From the NCBI GenBank assembly GCA_951230915.1, contig OX579633.1, forward strand, positions 51,970,029-52,034,028: a DNA stretch of 64,000 bases, given 5' to 3'. The first letter of the stretch is position 1, and every line of letters begins with the position of its first letter. Below the pieces are notes generated by a model, which was given only the letters and a program-made list of their open reading frames with translations, was not told where the DNA came from and searched no databases. Positions 38,529-51,100 of the stretch are shown piece by piece. The translations under genes were made by a program, and so were the position numbers. The DNA comes from Antitrichia curtipendula. Its lineage: Eukaryota > Streptophyta > Bryopsida > Hypnales > Leucodontaceae.

Positions 38529-40052
38529 TTAACCCGTCGAGGTCAGAGACTATGTTTTCACCAAAACCACTCCAAAACTGCTATTTCTAATACAAGTACC
38601 AAATTTTAGAAAAAAAACATTTTGGAAAAAATTTAACTGTAGGATCTTGTATTAACCCCTAAAACCCCGCTTGTCCCCTCGGGGGACAACTTGGGTCCGG
38701 GTAGGTTCTTATTGTCTCAATTTGAAGTGAAATCTTTTGAGATTTTTTGAGGTTGTGTAGCTTTGCAAGAACTTTGTGAATATATAATTTTTGTTTCAAT
38801 TGGATGCCGGATGAAAAAGTTATGGCACAATTAGCAAGAAATGGAGATTGGTGGGCAGCCCAAAAAAAATTACAAAAAGTCAAAATAATTTTTTTTGAAT
38901 TTTTTCCCTAAAATATTATGTTCTTAGATATATGTGAAGCTTTGATTCATTCTATTTGGACTAGGGATGAAAAAGTTATGGACAATCTTAGTTTTTCGGG
39001 CAATTTAAGCATCTTCTTGAGAAAAAACTTTTTGTTCAACTTTGAATGCTAATATCTTCCAATCCGGACGGTGAAATTTGATGAATTTTTTACTACATGA
39101 TCTCAGACAAGTTAAGTACAAGATCCTACGGTTAAATTCTCCAAAAGACAAAAAATTGGTTTCCTTAAGTGAATACAACGGAAGTGGTAGTTTTGAGTGT
39201 TTTTTGGCAGAAAACACCCTCGGGGTTTTAGGGGTTAAACTAGTTTGAGAAGTTGTGGAAAAAATTACAAAAATTTACACCATGTGGATTGCAAGATAAT
39301 AGTGTTTCAATTGACAAAAATCCTTTTTTGGTCCCTGCGAAAATTCGGGCAGCTGCACTTCACAATTTCACATTTGTATGAAGAAATGTCCAAAATGGTG
39401 GTTATTCTTTGGATTCATTCTTCAAGGCAAGTTGGCTACATGCTTGAAAAAATTTAGATAATTTGGAATTGTAAACATATAGGAAAAAAATAGTAAGTAG
39501 AAAGAGGTAGAGAATGTTCAAAACACTAAATTGTTAAGAATTTAAATATGGAAGTGAAAAATGCCAATCCCAACAATTGTAATGTTTTAATAAACAATCT
39601 ACACCCAATGTTTTTATTTTTTTTCAAAAAAATTGAATATTGAGTTAAATAAAGGACTTCAAAGTTTATTTTAGAGTAGAGATTCCATAACTACCCTCAA
39701 ACTAAAACTCCTCATAACTTTCATCTCATTAATCAAAATAGAATGATTCAAATATTCCCATGTATATATAAATCTAAAGAATCAATTTCAAATTTTTATT
39801 TTTTTTAAAAGTGATTTTTTAAGAATTTTTTTCAGCTACCCAGACTGCCCGTCGACCAATGAAAATTACATATCATGCAATAACCTTTTTAACCACGTAG
39901 TCAAAAGTTATGAAAATTGTTGGGCCTTAAAGCTACTCTTCAGGCACATCTTGTGTGAAAATTTAAAAAAATAAAAACAAAAATTTCAGTTGTAGTGAGC
40001 TGCCCAAAATCGCTATGTTGTCAAAAACGGTGTTTGGTCCTTTAGGGATTAA
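38529..40052 (+). mobile_element. TTAA-flanked TIR element carrying a nested insertion
   Basis: A third near-complete copy of the 3988-4941 family. It starts TTAACCCGTCGAGG and ends CCTTTAGGGATTAA. Its two halves are interrupted at 38,652-39,238 by another element. Removing that insertion leaves about 941 bp, close to the uninterrupted copy. The halves rejoin at GGATCTTGTA/TTAA/ACTAGTTTGAG, where the intact copy has GTAA. No coding. Confidence 0.8.
38656..39234. mobile_element. Nested TTAA-inserted TIR element, 579 bp
   Basis: Perfect 14-bp TIRs: CCCCTAAAACCCCG at 38656-38669 and CGGGGTTTTAGGGG at 39221-39234. It is flanked by TTAA on both sides (38652-38655 and 39235-39238). The surrounding repeat supplies the empty site, so the TTAA duplication is seen directly rather than assumed. 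A diverged inverted relative lies at 63,390-63,860. Confidence 0.85.
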
Positions 40053-40371
40053 TGGCATAAAATTTTTATAATTGAATTGAAATTTGGAGTCCAAAGATGG
40101 GCAATGACTGACCTAGGAAAGATACCATGAGGTCAATTTTGCCCTATTTTGCTATAGCAAATTCATGCCCTTCATTTTTTCATTTAAAAAAAATGGGGTC
40201 CCTTAGGGAACAATCTTCATTAAACAACAAGCTAGTCACCGCAGAAATCATTTGTTTGGGTACAATGTGAATTGTTGGCTTAAGAAAATGAAAAAGCACT
40301 CATTGGAAGACAAACTAATGTAGAAGACCTTCCCTTTTCACACAAAATTTGGAGGATGCATCACTAGAAGA

Positions 40372-41507
40372 AAAACGTGTCCGCTACAACCGACTGAAAT
40401 GCAACTACATGTCCTATGCAACTGCCCTGCAACTACAATCTTCTATATTTGCACCAACTTTGACATAGTTACATTGTAGTTGCAAAATAGTTGCAAAGTA
40501 GTCGCAACATGTAGTTACACATATGGGAATGTAACAAAAGAGTTGATGTGAGGTACTTTACATCCAATCTTCATCACAATTGTCGATGTGGACAATTTAA
40601 CGTTCTGTAGAGTCCAATGTGTCTATCTACAGTTGCATGTAATTTAAATTCGATAGCAATTTAACTAGAATGCAACTGGATTGCAATTGGATTGCAACTA
40701 TTGTGCAACTAGACTACAACTACATTGCAATTACAATTCGACTAGTTTTTGACTTAAAAACAACTAAACTTTAACTTGAAAAAACTAGCATGCAACTAGA
40801 AAACAACTAAAATGCAACTACTATTAAGTCTTTTATTAATTGTCCCACATTAATTGTCAAGAATACCATTAGGTTGAACATATAAGAATTGTAAGTTATG
40901 TCAGTATTGTGTAATGAATTTTGATATTGAAATTCTAATATTTATATATTTTGTAGATTTTTACACTTTGTAGATTTTTACAAGTTGTAGAATTTTATAA
41001 TCTACAAAAATCTATAAATATTTAAAATTTAAGATATTTCTAGATTTGGCGATCTAAAAAAAAGATAGATCTGAAATTTAGAATCTACAAATCTTTGAAA
41101 TTCAAATTTCAAATCTACAAGTCACAAAGACACAAACTAGTTGCACATCAATCGCAAACTAGTTGCACATCAATTGCAAACTAGTTGCACATCAATTGCA
41201 AACTAGTTGCACATCAATTGCAAACTAGTTGCACACTAGTCGCAAACCAGTTGTAAGTCAATCACAAGCTAGTTGCACACTAGTTGCAAACAAGTTGCAC
41301 ACAAATGACTTCCACGTAAGCAACCACGTCAGAAAAGTTCATCGATGAACTTTCAAGTATACTGTCAAATGATAAACAACTTTAAATTTTTTGCAACTTG
41401 TCCACTGCAATTGCGGGCTCTAAATTATCACCTAGTTGCAAACGGCCTATGCAACTACAAAATGAGTTGCACAGTGTAGTTGCAAAACCCCTCGTTTTCT
41501 TGTAGTG
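40372..41507. mobile_element. Non-autonomous CACTA (EnSpm-like) element
   Basis: The left end CACTAGAAGAAAAACG and right end CGTTTTCTTGTAGTG match the CACTACAAGAAA termini typical of CACTA elements. The interior carries many copies of the word TGCAACTA and its relatives in both directions, as expected of subterminal transposase sites, and a 24-bp tandem run (ACTAGTTGCACATCAATTGC...) at about 41,145-41,240. No transposase. Flanking three bases are CAT and TAT, so the 3-bp duplication is imperfect. The 1136-bp element sits inside an older palindromic repeat: 40,325-40,370 pairs with 41,686-41,735. Confidence 0.75.
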
Positions 41508-41931
41508 TATAGTTACACTTATATCCTGCGTAGAGAGATTCTTTGTCTTTCATCGGCCATAAAATGTCCCTATGCGTCGTTTATGGGTTAATCCATAACC
41601 CTTAAAGGATGCCACAGCTGTTTTGGGACTGATGAATGACAAAGAATCTTTCTATATGGGGCAAAAGTGTAACTATTCATCTTCAAAATTTTGTGTGAAA
41701 AAAGGAGGTCTTGTACAATAGTTTGATTACCAATGATTTATACGGTACTAAAAAAGATGATTTTTTGGTCACCAACTTGTCTTTTAAGGATTAAAGGACG
41801 CAACCCCCTGTAACCAAAGTAGTCACTTATTTTGATTATTGGACCAATGAGTGCATCTTTTTGTTTCTACATTGAACAATGAAGTGGCATCCATCGATCA
41901 CTTTATGGCCTTAGTGTCCTTCAAGGGTTAA
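41508..41931. repeat. Inverted-repeat remnants beside the CACTA element
   Basis: AGAGAGATTCTTTGTCTTTC (about 41,531) pairs with GACAAAGAATCTTTCTATAT (about 41,638) in a hairpin of roughly 48-base arms. CCCTTAAAGGATG near 41,607 and TGTCCTTCAAGGGTTAA ending at 41,931 look like the two ends of another TTAA-type element of about 330 bp. Confidence 0.4.
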
Positions 41932-42129
41932 TGGTTTTATAATCATTCCTATGTCCTATTGAAAATTGTACTAGTAGTCTATAGCACAATGCAAAAAAAG
42001 AAGCAAAATTTATGTAGTCTACATGGTACAATGTAGTGGCAGTTCACTCTTATAGAGTTTGCATCAACCCAGACATAGATGTTAGGTATAATTGTATATA
42101 GGCAACAAGGAGGAAACATTTATCCATAG

Positions 42130-42740
42130 ATTTTATTTAAGCCCTCGTGCTCAAGAGGTTTGGGAGTACACTCAATTGTTTTTTCACCATATGCATAGAG
42201 AACAACTAGTGTTGGGACCCCACACCTGCTTCACGCCAACACAATGCATCTTTGGAGCCACACTCCTATGAAAATTCACCAACATTAGAATTATATGGTC
42301 TCTACTTCAAGGACATGCTTTGTGAATCATTTGGATCTCACGTAATAATAAGGTCTTTGCTAACTCTGCCTAGCCAAGGGGCGATATTTAGAAGGCTTTT
42401 GAAGAGACTCTTATAGACTCAAGGTGGGTGGCACAAATTAAAGCGTAGAGTGCTGCTAGACAACCCCCTACGTGGCAAACAAATTTCTTACCAAATTTGA
42501 TTGCTTTTGGCTCTAGTCATTGGTCTTGGCTAGCAAGAAAGGCGACAATGAGATTTATTGGAATAGAGTGGGGCCTCAAGAGTGTACTTTTGTAAAATTT
42601 GAGGTTCTTGTGTTTCTTTTGTTTTTGGTTCTATGCTCACTTTCTCTTCATTGTCCAACCTTTTAGGCTTGGCTGGTTTTTTTTTGGTTTGTGTTAGTGC
42701 AATGGGTCTCCCATTTGTTTAAAATAAAAAATAAAAAATA
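42130..42740 (+). pseudogene. LINE 3' end remnant (reverse transcriptase C-terminal region)
   Basis: In one + frame, interrupted by stops, the phrases SPRAQEVWEYTQLFF and WSLLQGHALWIIWISRNNKVF match the zinc-knuckle/zf-RVT tail of plant LINE reverse transcriptases (the W..IW..RN..F pattern). The copy ends in a decayed A-rich tail (AAAATAAAAAATAAAAAAT) at about 42,722-42,740, as expected of a 5'-truncated LINE insertion. Not functional. Confidence 0.65.
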
Positions 42741-43000
42741 GTATTAGTGTGTATAGTGCCATTTGACAAAGCAATCATTTTGTTAGAGTTTTTCATCCAA
42801 GATTATGTGGAGATCTTTTCATAAATTTTTTTAATGTAGTTATGTACTTTGAATATATCCGGTTGATGAAAATATTCTTCCAATTTTTATTTTCATTTTG
42901 AAATGACCTTTGAAAATTGGCAATTTTCAAAGGAATGAAATTGAAATGATTAGATTTTGCTTCAAATTGAACTTGCAACAAATTTTCTATGGTTTTTCTA

Positions 43001-43010
43001 CTAGCATGAC
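43001..43010. repeat. Left 10-bp target duplication of the 19.2-kb element
   Basis: CTAGCATGAC, identical to 62233-62242 in the same orientation, immediately outside the left terminus. Mutator-type insertions make 9-11 bp duplications. Confidence 0.8.
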
Positions 43011-43017
43011 CAGGGTT

Positions 43018-43069
43018 GCTATTCTGTGAGCTTGCGAGCGTGAGCCTGGGAGCCTGGGAGCCTGTGAGC
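43018..43069 (+). repeat. Left subterminal octamer array
   Basis: CTGTGAGC, TTGCGAGC, GTGAGC (short), CTGGGAGC, CTGGGAGC and CTGTGAGC follow one another from 43024 to 43069. The right end has the same words inverted. Such clusters near termini commonly bind transposase. Confidence 0.7.
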
Positions 43070-43375
43070 ATACAGTTTTTTAGACTGAATTCTAGGGTGG
43101 GACCTATGACCGTGTTTATGAAAAATACAGCAGTAGGATAGAAATTCTAAAATAATGTTCGGATTTTGGATACCTAAAATGAATTTAACCCTTGAGGGAC
43201 ACTCTATGGCTAAATATTATCGAATTTCACTATACTTGAAGTTATAAAACGATGAACTAATTCGGTTTAGGGTTTAGTAATTGCGCCTCCTTGGAATTCT
43301 ACAGTGGATTTAGGGAATTATAGGGTTTAGGGTTGGCCTAAATCTTGCATGTTGGGCCGCGATGATCCTAAACTA

Positions 43376-43530
43376 CCGGAGGATGGTCGAGAGGTATTTA
43401 AACCAAATAATGTGGTTGCGGGTTTGAAACCTGGTAGAAGTAGTTTCTCTAGCTTGCGGGAAATCAGCCTCTCTTCCTGACAGACCCTTTGCAGTGTGTT
43501 TCCTCAACTCGCTTGTTTCGAAAATAAAAA
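43376..43530 (+). mobile_element. tRNA-derived SINE-like element
   Basis: GGATGGTCGAGAGG resembles a tRNA Leu/Ser-type 5' part with a polymerase III A box, and GGTTTGAAACC about 30 bases on resembles a B box. The tail ends in AAAATAAAAAATAAAAAAA. Length about 150 bp, as for short plant SINEs. It cannot be a normal tRNA because the arms do not pair fully. Target duplication not resolved. Confidence 0.45.
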
Positions 43531-43868
43531 ATAAAAAAATTCTTGCATGTACATAAAAAATGGCAGTACATCATATGAACTGAAGTAATTTGGATCCCTT
43601 TCCACCCCAAAAATTAAAAGCAACAAAGCTCTCTTTGTTTCTAACCAATTTATGCAAATCAAGGGGCGCACCCCCTAAAACAAGTAGTAAATGACTATAG
43701 ATACAGTCATTTACCACAATCAAAACCATGACAAGATATTGACAATACAAATTCAGATCTGAGGACCATGAGCTAGTAGCTATATTGGCATCATTTTTCA
43801 AATGCATAAAGGAAAGAGTAGAAGATGGAGAAATAGATCAAACAAGAATGATCTATCTCAAAACAAGA

Positions 43869-46800
43869 TCACGTAGACGAAGAAGACATTGAGTGAGAAT
43901 GAACACTGCTATCACTACTAGAGGTCTCCTCATCGGCTTCTTCAGCTTCCACATCTACAAATTCCAAAACCCTAGGGTCTAAAGGAGTAGCCTTATTCTG
44001 TGTAGGGAGAAGGCGTTGGGATGCAAATTGAACTGCTAACGCCTCGGCATAGGGGGGAAGTAGGTACGGTTGCTCCGGACTAGGAAAAAACCCGGGCGAA
44101 GAGTACAATGGCCAGTGTTGCACCTCATTACTAATCATGCTGCATGGAAAAAAAAAGAGTTATAAATGTCTTAAGATAGGCCAAGGTGAAATGAACATGA
44201 ACAAGAGCAAATTCAAAAAGGACTTACTTACTGAATCGAGATTTCTTGATAATATGTTGAACCACGACCTCCTTTGCATCTGGATCGTCAGAGGCCAATG
44301 TCACAGGTGCAGGTGTTACAGGAACAACATGAACTAGACGAATGAGAGGAGCCAACATTGCATCGAAGATGGCCTTGTCTTCTTCTAGGGCTATAATGTG
44401 CCTGTCTAGAAGCCTGCAAGCGTGGATTGAGGCCCCTGAAACATGAACATTGAATTGAAATTAAAATTTGACTACATCAAGTGCAACAGCTTTGACATGT
44501 AATTTGCATCATTAACACGTGAAGGGTTGGTTCTACAATGTACCAGTTGAAGCCGTACAATCTAGAACCATGTCACCCGGGATAGATGGCGCTTCAATGA
44601 ACATGGCCATAAATCGAGGGTCCTTCTCACGCACCCCTCTCCACGGAGTACCCTTGTCCATGGCCATCGTTTCCGAGGTAGTGAAGTTCTGCATAATGTC
44701 GTCACGCTCAACATCCACCTTGAGTGCAAGCAATGTCGGACAGGGCTGGAATGCAAACTTTGAAGGACCAACGTTCGGCAAGTTCCTCACAAACAACTGA
44801 ATTCCAAAACGCAACGTCTGCAAAACAAAAGTGATCAATGTCACTTCAGCTCTTACCAGAATGTGAAAAATATTGAAGTGAAGCTAAGAACTTGGCATGA
44901 GAGGGGACATTACCGTCAATGAACGATCCAAGGGCGACGTTAAGTGCAAGCGGTTTGCCCCCCACCATTCCTTCCGTAATTTGAAAGCATAGGGATCTGC
45001 ATAGCTGCGGATGTCAGCTTGGGCTTGGGCCCTATAAGGATAAATAATAAGTAGTGCCCCATCATCCTGTAAATGTCCATCGGCGAATTCGAAAAGAGAT
45101 TCAAGCCAGGAATCGGAGCGCTGATTCCACTTGGGAATCGCAGAAGGAGGCTTGGACACAGTAGGAACAAGTAGCCCTTCAGGCATGTCGGCGATGATGA
45201 GGTCCACCCGTGGCGACGTACTCCGAACTCCTTTGAAGGATCGATCTTTATCCGTTGCGTGTTGCAATTAAGAGGAAATTCAATATAATACACAAAAAGA
45301 CAACAAGTGAGTGAAAATGACATTGTAGATGAGAGGAGAAGGCCGCACCTTTTCCATGAATTTTAGTATGTCATGGTAAAGTGGAGGTAGTGGATCAGCA
45401 AGAACTGCCGTTAGAGACGAGTTGCAAATGAATTCATCAATGGAGATGTCTGTGTCATTGACCAAGTCAATGACAGTGGGTCCACGAACTAAGCCCGCTT
45501 CCGTGAGTGCTAATCGTTCCGATCCACGCTTCGAGCCTCTAGAAATGGATGTCTGCAATTGAGAACCCTGATCCACAATAGATGAACCGGCTATCGGTTG
45601 CTTTGGAGTCTGCTCCACATTCTTCTCCTTAGACGTCACCTTCACCTTCTCAGCAGTTTTGAACTTCTTCTTCGTCACTTGTTGAAGCGCCTTGTTGACT
45701 GCCTCGGAGTTCTTCACGGCAATCTTCTTGTCGGCCTCCTCCCTCCTCTTCATTGCCTTTGCTTTAGCATCCTCGTCCAAGCCATTGAACTCGTCGTACT
45801 CCGGCACAAGTTCTTGGGAGTCAATGGAACGTTTCAATCTCTCCTCCGATAGAGGTGTGAACTCAGGAGGGCAGTCCAAATACCATGCTCCGGACTTCAA
45901 GTGAGCACTTGTCCACCACCGCAATTGTGAAGGAGAAAACATGCAGTGTTCCGTGGAAACGTCTAGCCATGTACTTAGAAATGGAGGCAGGTCGCGCTTC
46001 GCAATTGCTGCTTTTGGAAGCAGCTCGTACTTGAAGTACCTGACAAGGTAAATACGTCTCAGAGCTGTGATATAATCGAGATCCCTAGAAAACAAAATTT
46101 GATTGCATTTGAAAATAATCAGTTCAAATAAAAATATACCTGAATATTACTCGCTTGACCACGAGGTCAGAACCCTTGTGCTTCGAAAACAAATCAGACT
46201 TTCTGAAGACATCGTGGCCTCTGAAGTGAGAAAGGAATGAATGATCCCACAGTCGGATTCTCCAGCCCTCGATGTATTCAGCTAAAACCTCGGGTTCTTG
46301 AGGCGAGTCCATGGCCAAATCCAGATTATCCTTCTTGACGATATTGTCAAACATTTCTGTTGCTGCATCCTGTGTCTAAACATTCAAGAGATGGAAGCGG
46401 TTTTAGGTAAGCATCAACATGCAAGTCAACTCCTGTAAAGAGATTTAAGTTACGAATTCAAATGATGTAGAGAACAGTGGGGAGATAAAACACCAATTGA
46501 AGTCACTCACCCCTGCGTACCAACACGCCTTGACTAAGAAGGCTTTTAAGTCATTTTCACCCACGGGCTTCATAGGAAATTGACGAGCCTCTCTAGTTTG
46601 GGTGGACAAGTTCCACCAACGTAACCACATGATTTTGTGCTCTGACGATACATTGCAGGTAGCAATCATCTGCAACTTGTGGAGAGTCATCTCCGGGATA
46701 GTATTTGTACACCAGTGGCGCTCAATCTTCACAAAGCCATCGGTAAAATTAGAATTACAAATACATTCAACAACATTGAGAAATTGAAAATCTGTCAAGA

Positions 46801-48064
46801 TGAGAACTCACCTCATGAAGCCACTCCTTCCCGAGACTTGGATTAGCCACAGCAGTGAGCTTCCCCAACTTTTTGGTCGAGACAGCTGTCTTCTCTTTCG
46901 TTCCTAGTCTCATCGCAGTCAGAACTCCATTCTCTGTCTGCTCCTCCACTGGCGTGTCTTCCTTATACAACCTCACTGCAGTATCTGCTGCGGCAGCTAT
47001 CTCATACTGAAACGGAAAATGGATAAGACAAGTGAGATAAGAAAACAATGAGAACTGAAGAATATATGTAACTGAAGTGTACTTCAAGGGGAACAGTGAC
47101 ACTTACATGATAAATGAATGCCGTAAACACCTCTAACGACATGCTGTACCACGACTTCCTCAAATTTTGAGTGCATTGTAACATCTCAGAGGCACTCAAG
47201 TGATCGGCGAACTTATCCAAGGGCATGACTCCGTATTTGCGGACCCGGTACAAGGTATGCACCAAGCTTGTCCGGATAAATGAATTCTCAGTGTGTCTGT
47301 AATTACAAATCAAACAATTCGTCAGAATCCCTTGGCTCATAGGAAAACATGACAAAAGAGTCACAAAATAGGAGGAGAGAGTTGTGCACGTACTTATTTA
47401 TGTCGTGCATAACATGCATGACTTCTCCAATCCGCCCCTTTGTCTCTGATAATATAGAGTCAACGAAAACATGCCATTCTCGGTTGTTATCATGGTGATG
47501 AGAAATATATGATGACCAAGCCAGAAGCCGATGGTTACCATCGCATATAAAGAACTTAGAGTTCTGGAGATGCTTCAACTCCGGCGTAGAACTCAAAATT
47601 CCATTAAACACATCATTCTCTTCATTCCAAAGAGGTCCCCATGCAACCTTCTCACTCTCTTTGACGTGCTCCTCCTCCCCCTGTTCATTTGTAATTGAAA
47701 CATAGAAGACGGCCGACCCATCCCTGTACCCAAAGACAAATTCTTCAGCTAGCCTAGTCAAGTCAGACTTCAATGCTGGTCTAACCATATGCATCGCAGA
47801 CAGGCGACACAAAGGAATTCGGAGTCGAGATACGGAATGGGGCTTCATTCGGAGACTTGAGATGGACGACACCGAATTCACTTTCTGGGATCTACGTAGA
47901 GCATCCTTCGAAGTGAAGTCATCCACTGGTTCTAAATCATCGGCCTCGGATCCGTCCTCTTCCATGTCTTCAGCCATTGATATGTCCAGCTGATCAGGGA
48001 CAGGCGACTCAACATTCTCAGGTTCCATGTTCACCTCAGGATCAGGAGTAGCCTCGGGCAGAAC
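43869..48064 (-). CDS. ParB-like / DNA N6(N4)-methylase-like fusion protein, main exons
   Basis: Ten exons on the - strand: 48064-47394, 47296-47107, 47006-46812, 46726-46511, 46369-46140, 46084-45349, 45245-44914, 44817-44544, 44435-44228, 44139-43869; about 1107 codons. All junctions keep frame except 45349/45245. About residues 170-180 read FFICDGNHRLLAW, the ParB/sulfiredoxin-type DGxHR motif. The C-terminal part has a methylase in permuted (beta) order. A motif IV-like segment VDLIIADMPEG comes first, then DGALLIIYPY, then a motif I-like MVLDCTASTGG spanning an exon junction, followed by HIIALEEDKAIF. Compared with the usual DPPY and FxGxG, the motifs are DMPE and TASTG, so catalysis is doubtful. 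An acidic Ser-rich tail ends the protein. Likely nuclear. Modification of DNA, possibly of the element itself, is inference. It may be a recently disabled copy. Confidence 0.75.
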
Positions 48065-48120
48065 CTGGAAAACAGTACAGCACTCAAAATTAATGTGGTC
48101 GGCGGCATCACGAAATATAG

Positions 48121-51100
48121 GATCACGTCGGGGGAGCAAGCTGGACGCTCTCGGCGGCGAGAGGGACTGGTCACCCCCTAAACCCTGATGCGCAAACAAA
48201 TTGAAGGGCGGGACGAAACCAAAATAATGTCACCTTGACCCGATCACCCGTCCCAATGGGATCACGTCGGGGATGCAAGCTGGACGCTCTCGGCGCCGAG
48301 AGGGACTGGTCACCCCCTAAACCCTGATGCGCAAACAAATTGAAGGGCGGGACGAAACCAAAATAATGTCACGTTGACCCCGATTACCCGTCCCAGTGGG
48401 ATCACATCGGGGATGCAAGCTGGACGCTCTCGGCGGCGAGAGGGACTGGTCACCCCCTAAACCCTGATGCGCAAACAAATTGAAGGGCGGGACGAAACCA
48501 AAATAATGTCACCTTGACCCTGATCACCTGTCCCAGTGGGATCACGTCGGGGATGCAAGCTGGACGCTCTCGGCGCCGAGAGGGACTGGTCACCCCCTAA
48601 ACCCTGATGCGCAAACAAATTGAAGGGCGGGACGAAACCAAAATAATGTCACCTTGACCCCGATCACCCGTCCCAGTGGGATCACGTCGGGGATGCAAGC
48701 TGGACGCTCTCGGCGCCGAGAGGGACTGGTCACCCCCTAAACCCTGATGCGCAAAGAAATTGAAGGGCGGGACGAAACCAAAATAATGTCACGTTGACCC
48801 CGATCACCCGTCCCAGTGGGATCACATCGGGGATGCAAGCTGGACGCTCTCGGCGCCGAGAGGGACTGGTCACCCCCTAAACCCTGATGCGCAAACAAAT
48901 TGAAGGGCGGGACGAAACCAAAATAATGTCACCTTGACCCGGATCACCCGTCCCAGTGGGATCAAGTCGGGGATGCAAGCTGGACGCTCTCGGCGCCGAG
49001 AGGGACTGGTCACCCCCTAAACCCTGATGCGCAAACAAATTGAAAGCGGGACGATATCAAAATAATGTCACCTTGACCCCGATCACCCGTCCCAGTGGGA
49101 TCACATCGGGGATGCAAGCTGGACGCTCTCGGCGCCGAGAGGGACTGGTCACCCCCTAAACCCTGATGCGCAAACAAACTGAAAGCGGAACGAAACCAAA
49201 ATAATGTCACCTTGACCCCGATCACCCGTCCCAGTGGGATCAAGTCGGGGATGCAAGCTGGACGCTCTCGGCGCCGAGAGGGACTGGTCACCCCCTAAAC
49301 CCTGATGCGCAAACAAATTGAAGGGCGGGACGAAACCAAAATAATGTCACCTTGACCCCGATCACCTGTCCCCATGGGATCACGTCGGTGGTGCAAGCTG
49401 GACGCTCTCGGCGCCGAGAGGGACTGGTCACCCCCTAAACCCTGATGCGCAAAGAAATTGAAGGGCGGGACGAAACCAAAATAATGTCACCTTGACCCGG
49501 ATCACCCGTCCCAGTGGGATCACGTCGGGGATGCAAGCTGGACGCTCTCGGCGCCGAGAGGGACTGGTCACCCCCTAAACCCTGATGCGCAAACAAATTG
49601 AAGGGCGGGACGAAACCAAAATAATGTCACCTTGACCCCGATCACCCGTCCCAGTGGGATCACATCGGGGATGCAAGCTGGACGCTCTCGGCGCCGAGAG
49701 GGACTGGTCACCCCCTAAACCCTGATGCGCAAACAAATTGAAGGGCGGGACGAAACCAAAATAATGTCACCTTGACCCGGATCACCCGTCCCAGTGGGAT
49801 CACGTCGGGGATGCAAGCTGGACGCTCTCGGCGCCGAGAGGGACTGGTCACCCCCTAAACCCTGATGCGCAAACAAATTGAAGGGCGGGACGAAACCAAA
49901 ATAATGTCACCTTGACCCGGATCACCCGTCCCAGTGGGATCACGTCGGGGATGCAAGCTGGACGCTCTCGGCGCCGAGAGGGACTGGTCACCCCCTAAAC
50001 CCTGATGCGCAAACAAACTGAAAGCGGAACGAAACCAAAATAATGTCACCTTGACCCTGATCACCCGTCCCAGTGGGATCACGTCGGGGATGCAAGCTGG
50101 ACGCTCTCGGCGGCGAGAGGGACTGGTCACCCCCTAAACCCTGATGCGCAAACAAATTGAAGGGCGGGACGAAACCAAAATAATGTCACCTTGACCCGGA
50201 TCACCCGTCCCAGTGGGATCACGTCGGGGATGCAAGCTGGACGCTCTCGGCGCCGAGAGGGACTGGTCACCCCCTAAACCCTGATGCGCAAACAAATTGA
50301 AGGGCGGGACGAAACCAAAATAATGTCACCTTGACCCGGATCACCCGTCCCAGTGGGATCACGTCGGGGATGCAAGCTGGACGCTCTCGGCGCCGAGAGG
50401 GACTGGTCACCCCCTAAACCCTGATGCGCAAACAAATTGAAGGGCGGGACGAAACCAAAATAATGTCACCTTGACCCCGATCACCCGTCCCAGTGGGATC
50501 ACGTCGGGGATGCAAGCTGGACGCTCTCGGCGCCGAGAGGGACTGGTCACCCCCTAAACCCTGATGCGCAAACAAATTGAAGGGCGGGACGAAACCAAAA
50601 TAATGTCACCTTGGCCCTGATCACCCGTCCCAGTGGGATCAAGTCGGGGATGCAAGCTGGACGCTCTCGGCGCCGAGAGGGACTGGTCACCCCCTAAACC
50701 CTGATGCGCAAACAAATTGAAGGGCGGGACGAAACCAAAATAATGTCACCTTGACCCGGATCACCCGTCCCAGTGGGATCACGTCGGGGATGCAAGCTGG
50801 ACGCTCTCGGCGCCGAGAGGGACTGGTCACCCCCTAAACCCTGATGCGCAAACAAATTGAAGGGCGGGACGAAACCAAAATAATGTCACCTTGACCCTGA
50901 TCACCCGTCCCAGTGGGATCACATCGGGGATGCAAGCTGGACGCTCTCGGCGCCGAGAGGGACTGGTCACCCCCTAAACCCTGATGCGCAAACAAATTGA
51001 AGGGCGGGACGAAACCAAAATAATGTCACCTTGACCCCGATCACCCGTCCCAGTGGGATCAAGTCGGGGATGCAAGCTGGACGCTCTCGGCGCCGAGAGG

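Noticed and set aside
43265..43345. Interstitial telomere repeat (GGTTTAGGGTTTAG words)
   Set aside because: Only two or three irregular copies; too few to call a telomeric array.
45598..45904. 70-84-codon frames on + within a ParB-methylase exon
   Set aside because: Antisense shadows of a Lys/Glu-rich exon.
48065..48199. Protein start inside the array (frame beginning MFAHQGLGG)
   Set aside because: It is array sequence running by chance into the exon; an acceptor (TTTTCCAG) at 48065 separates them and fits phase 0.
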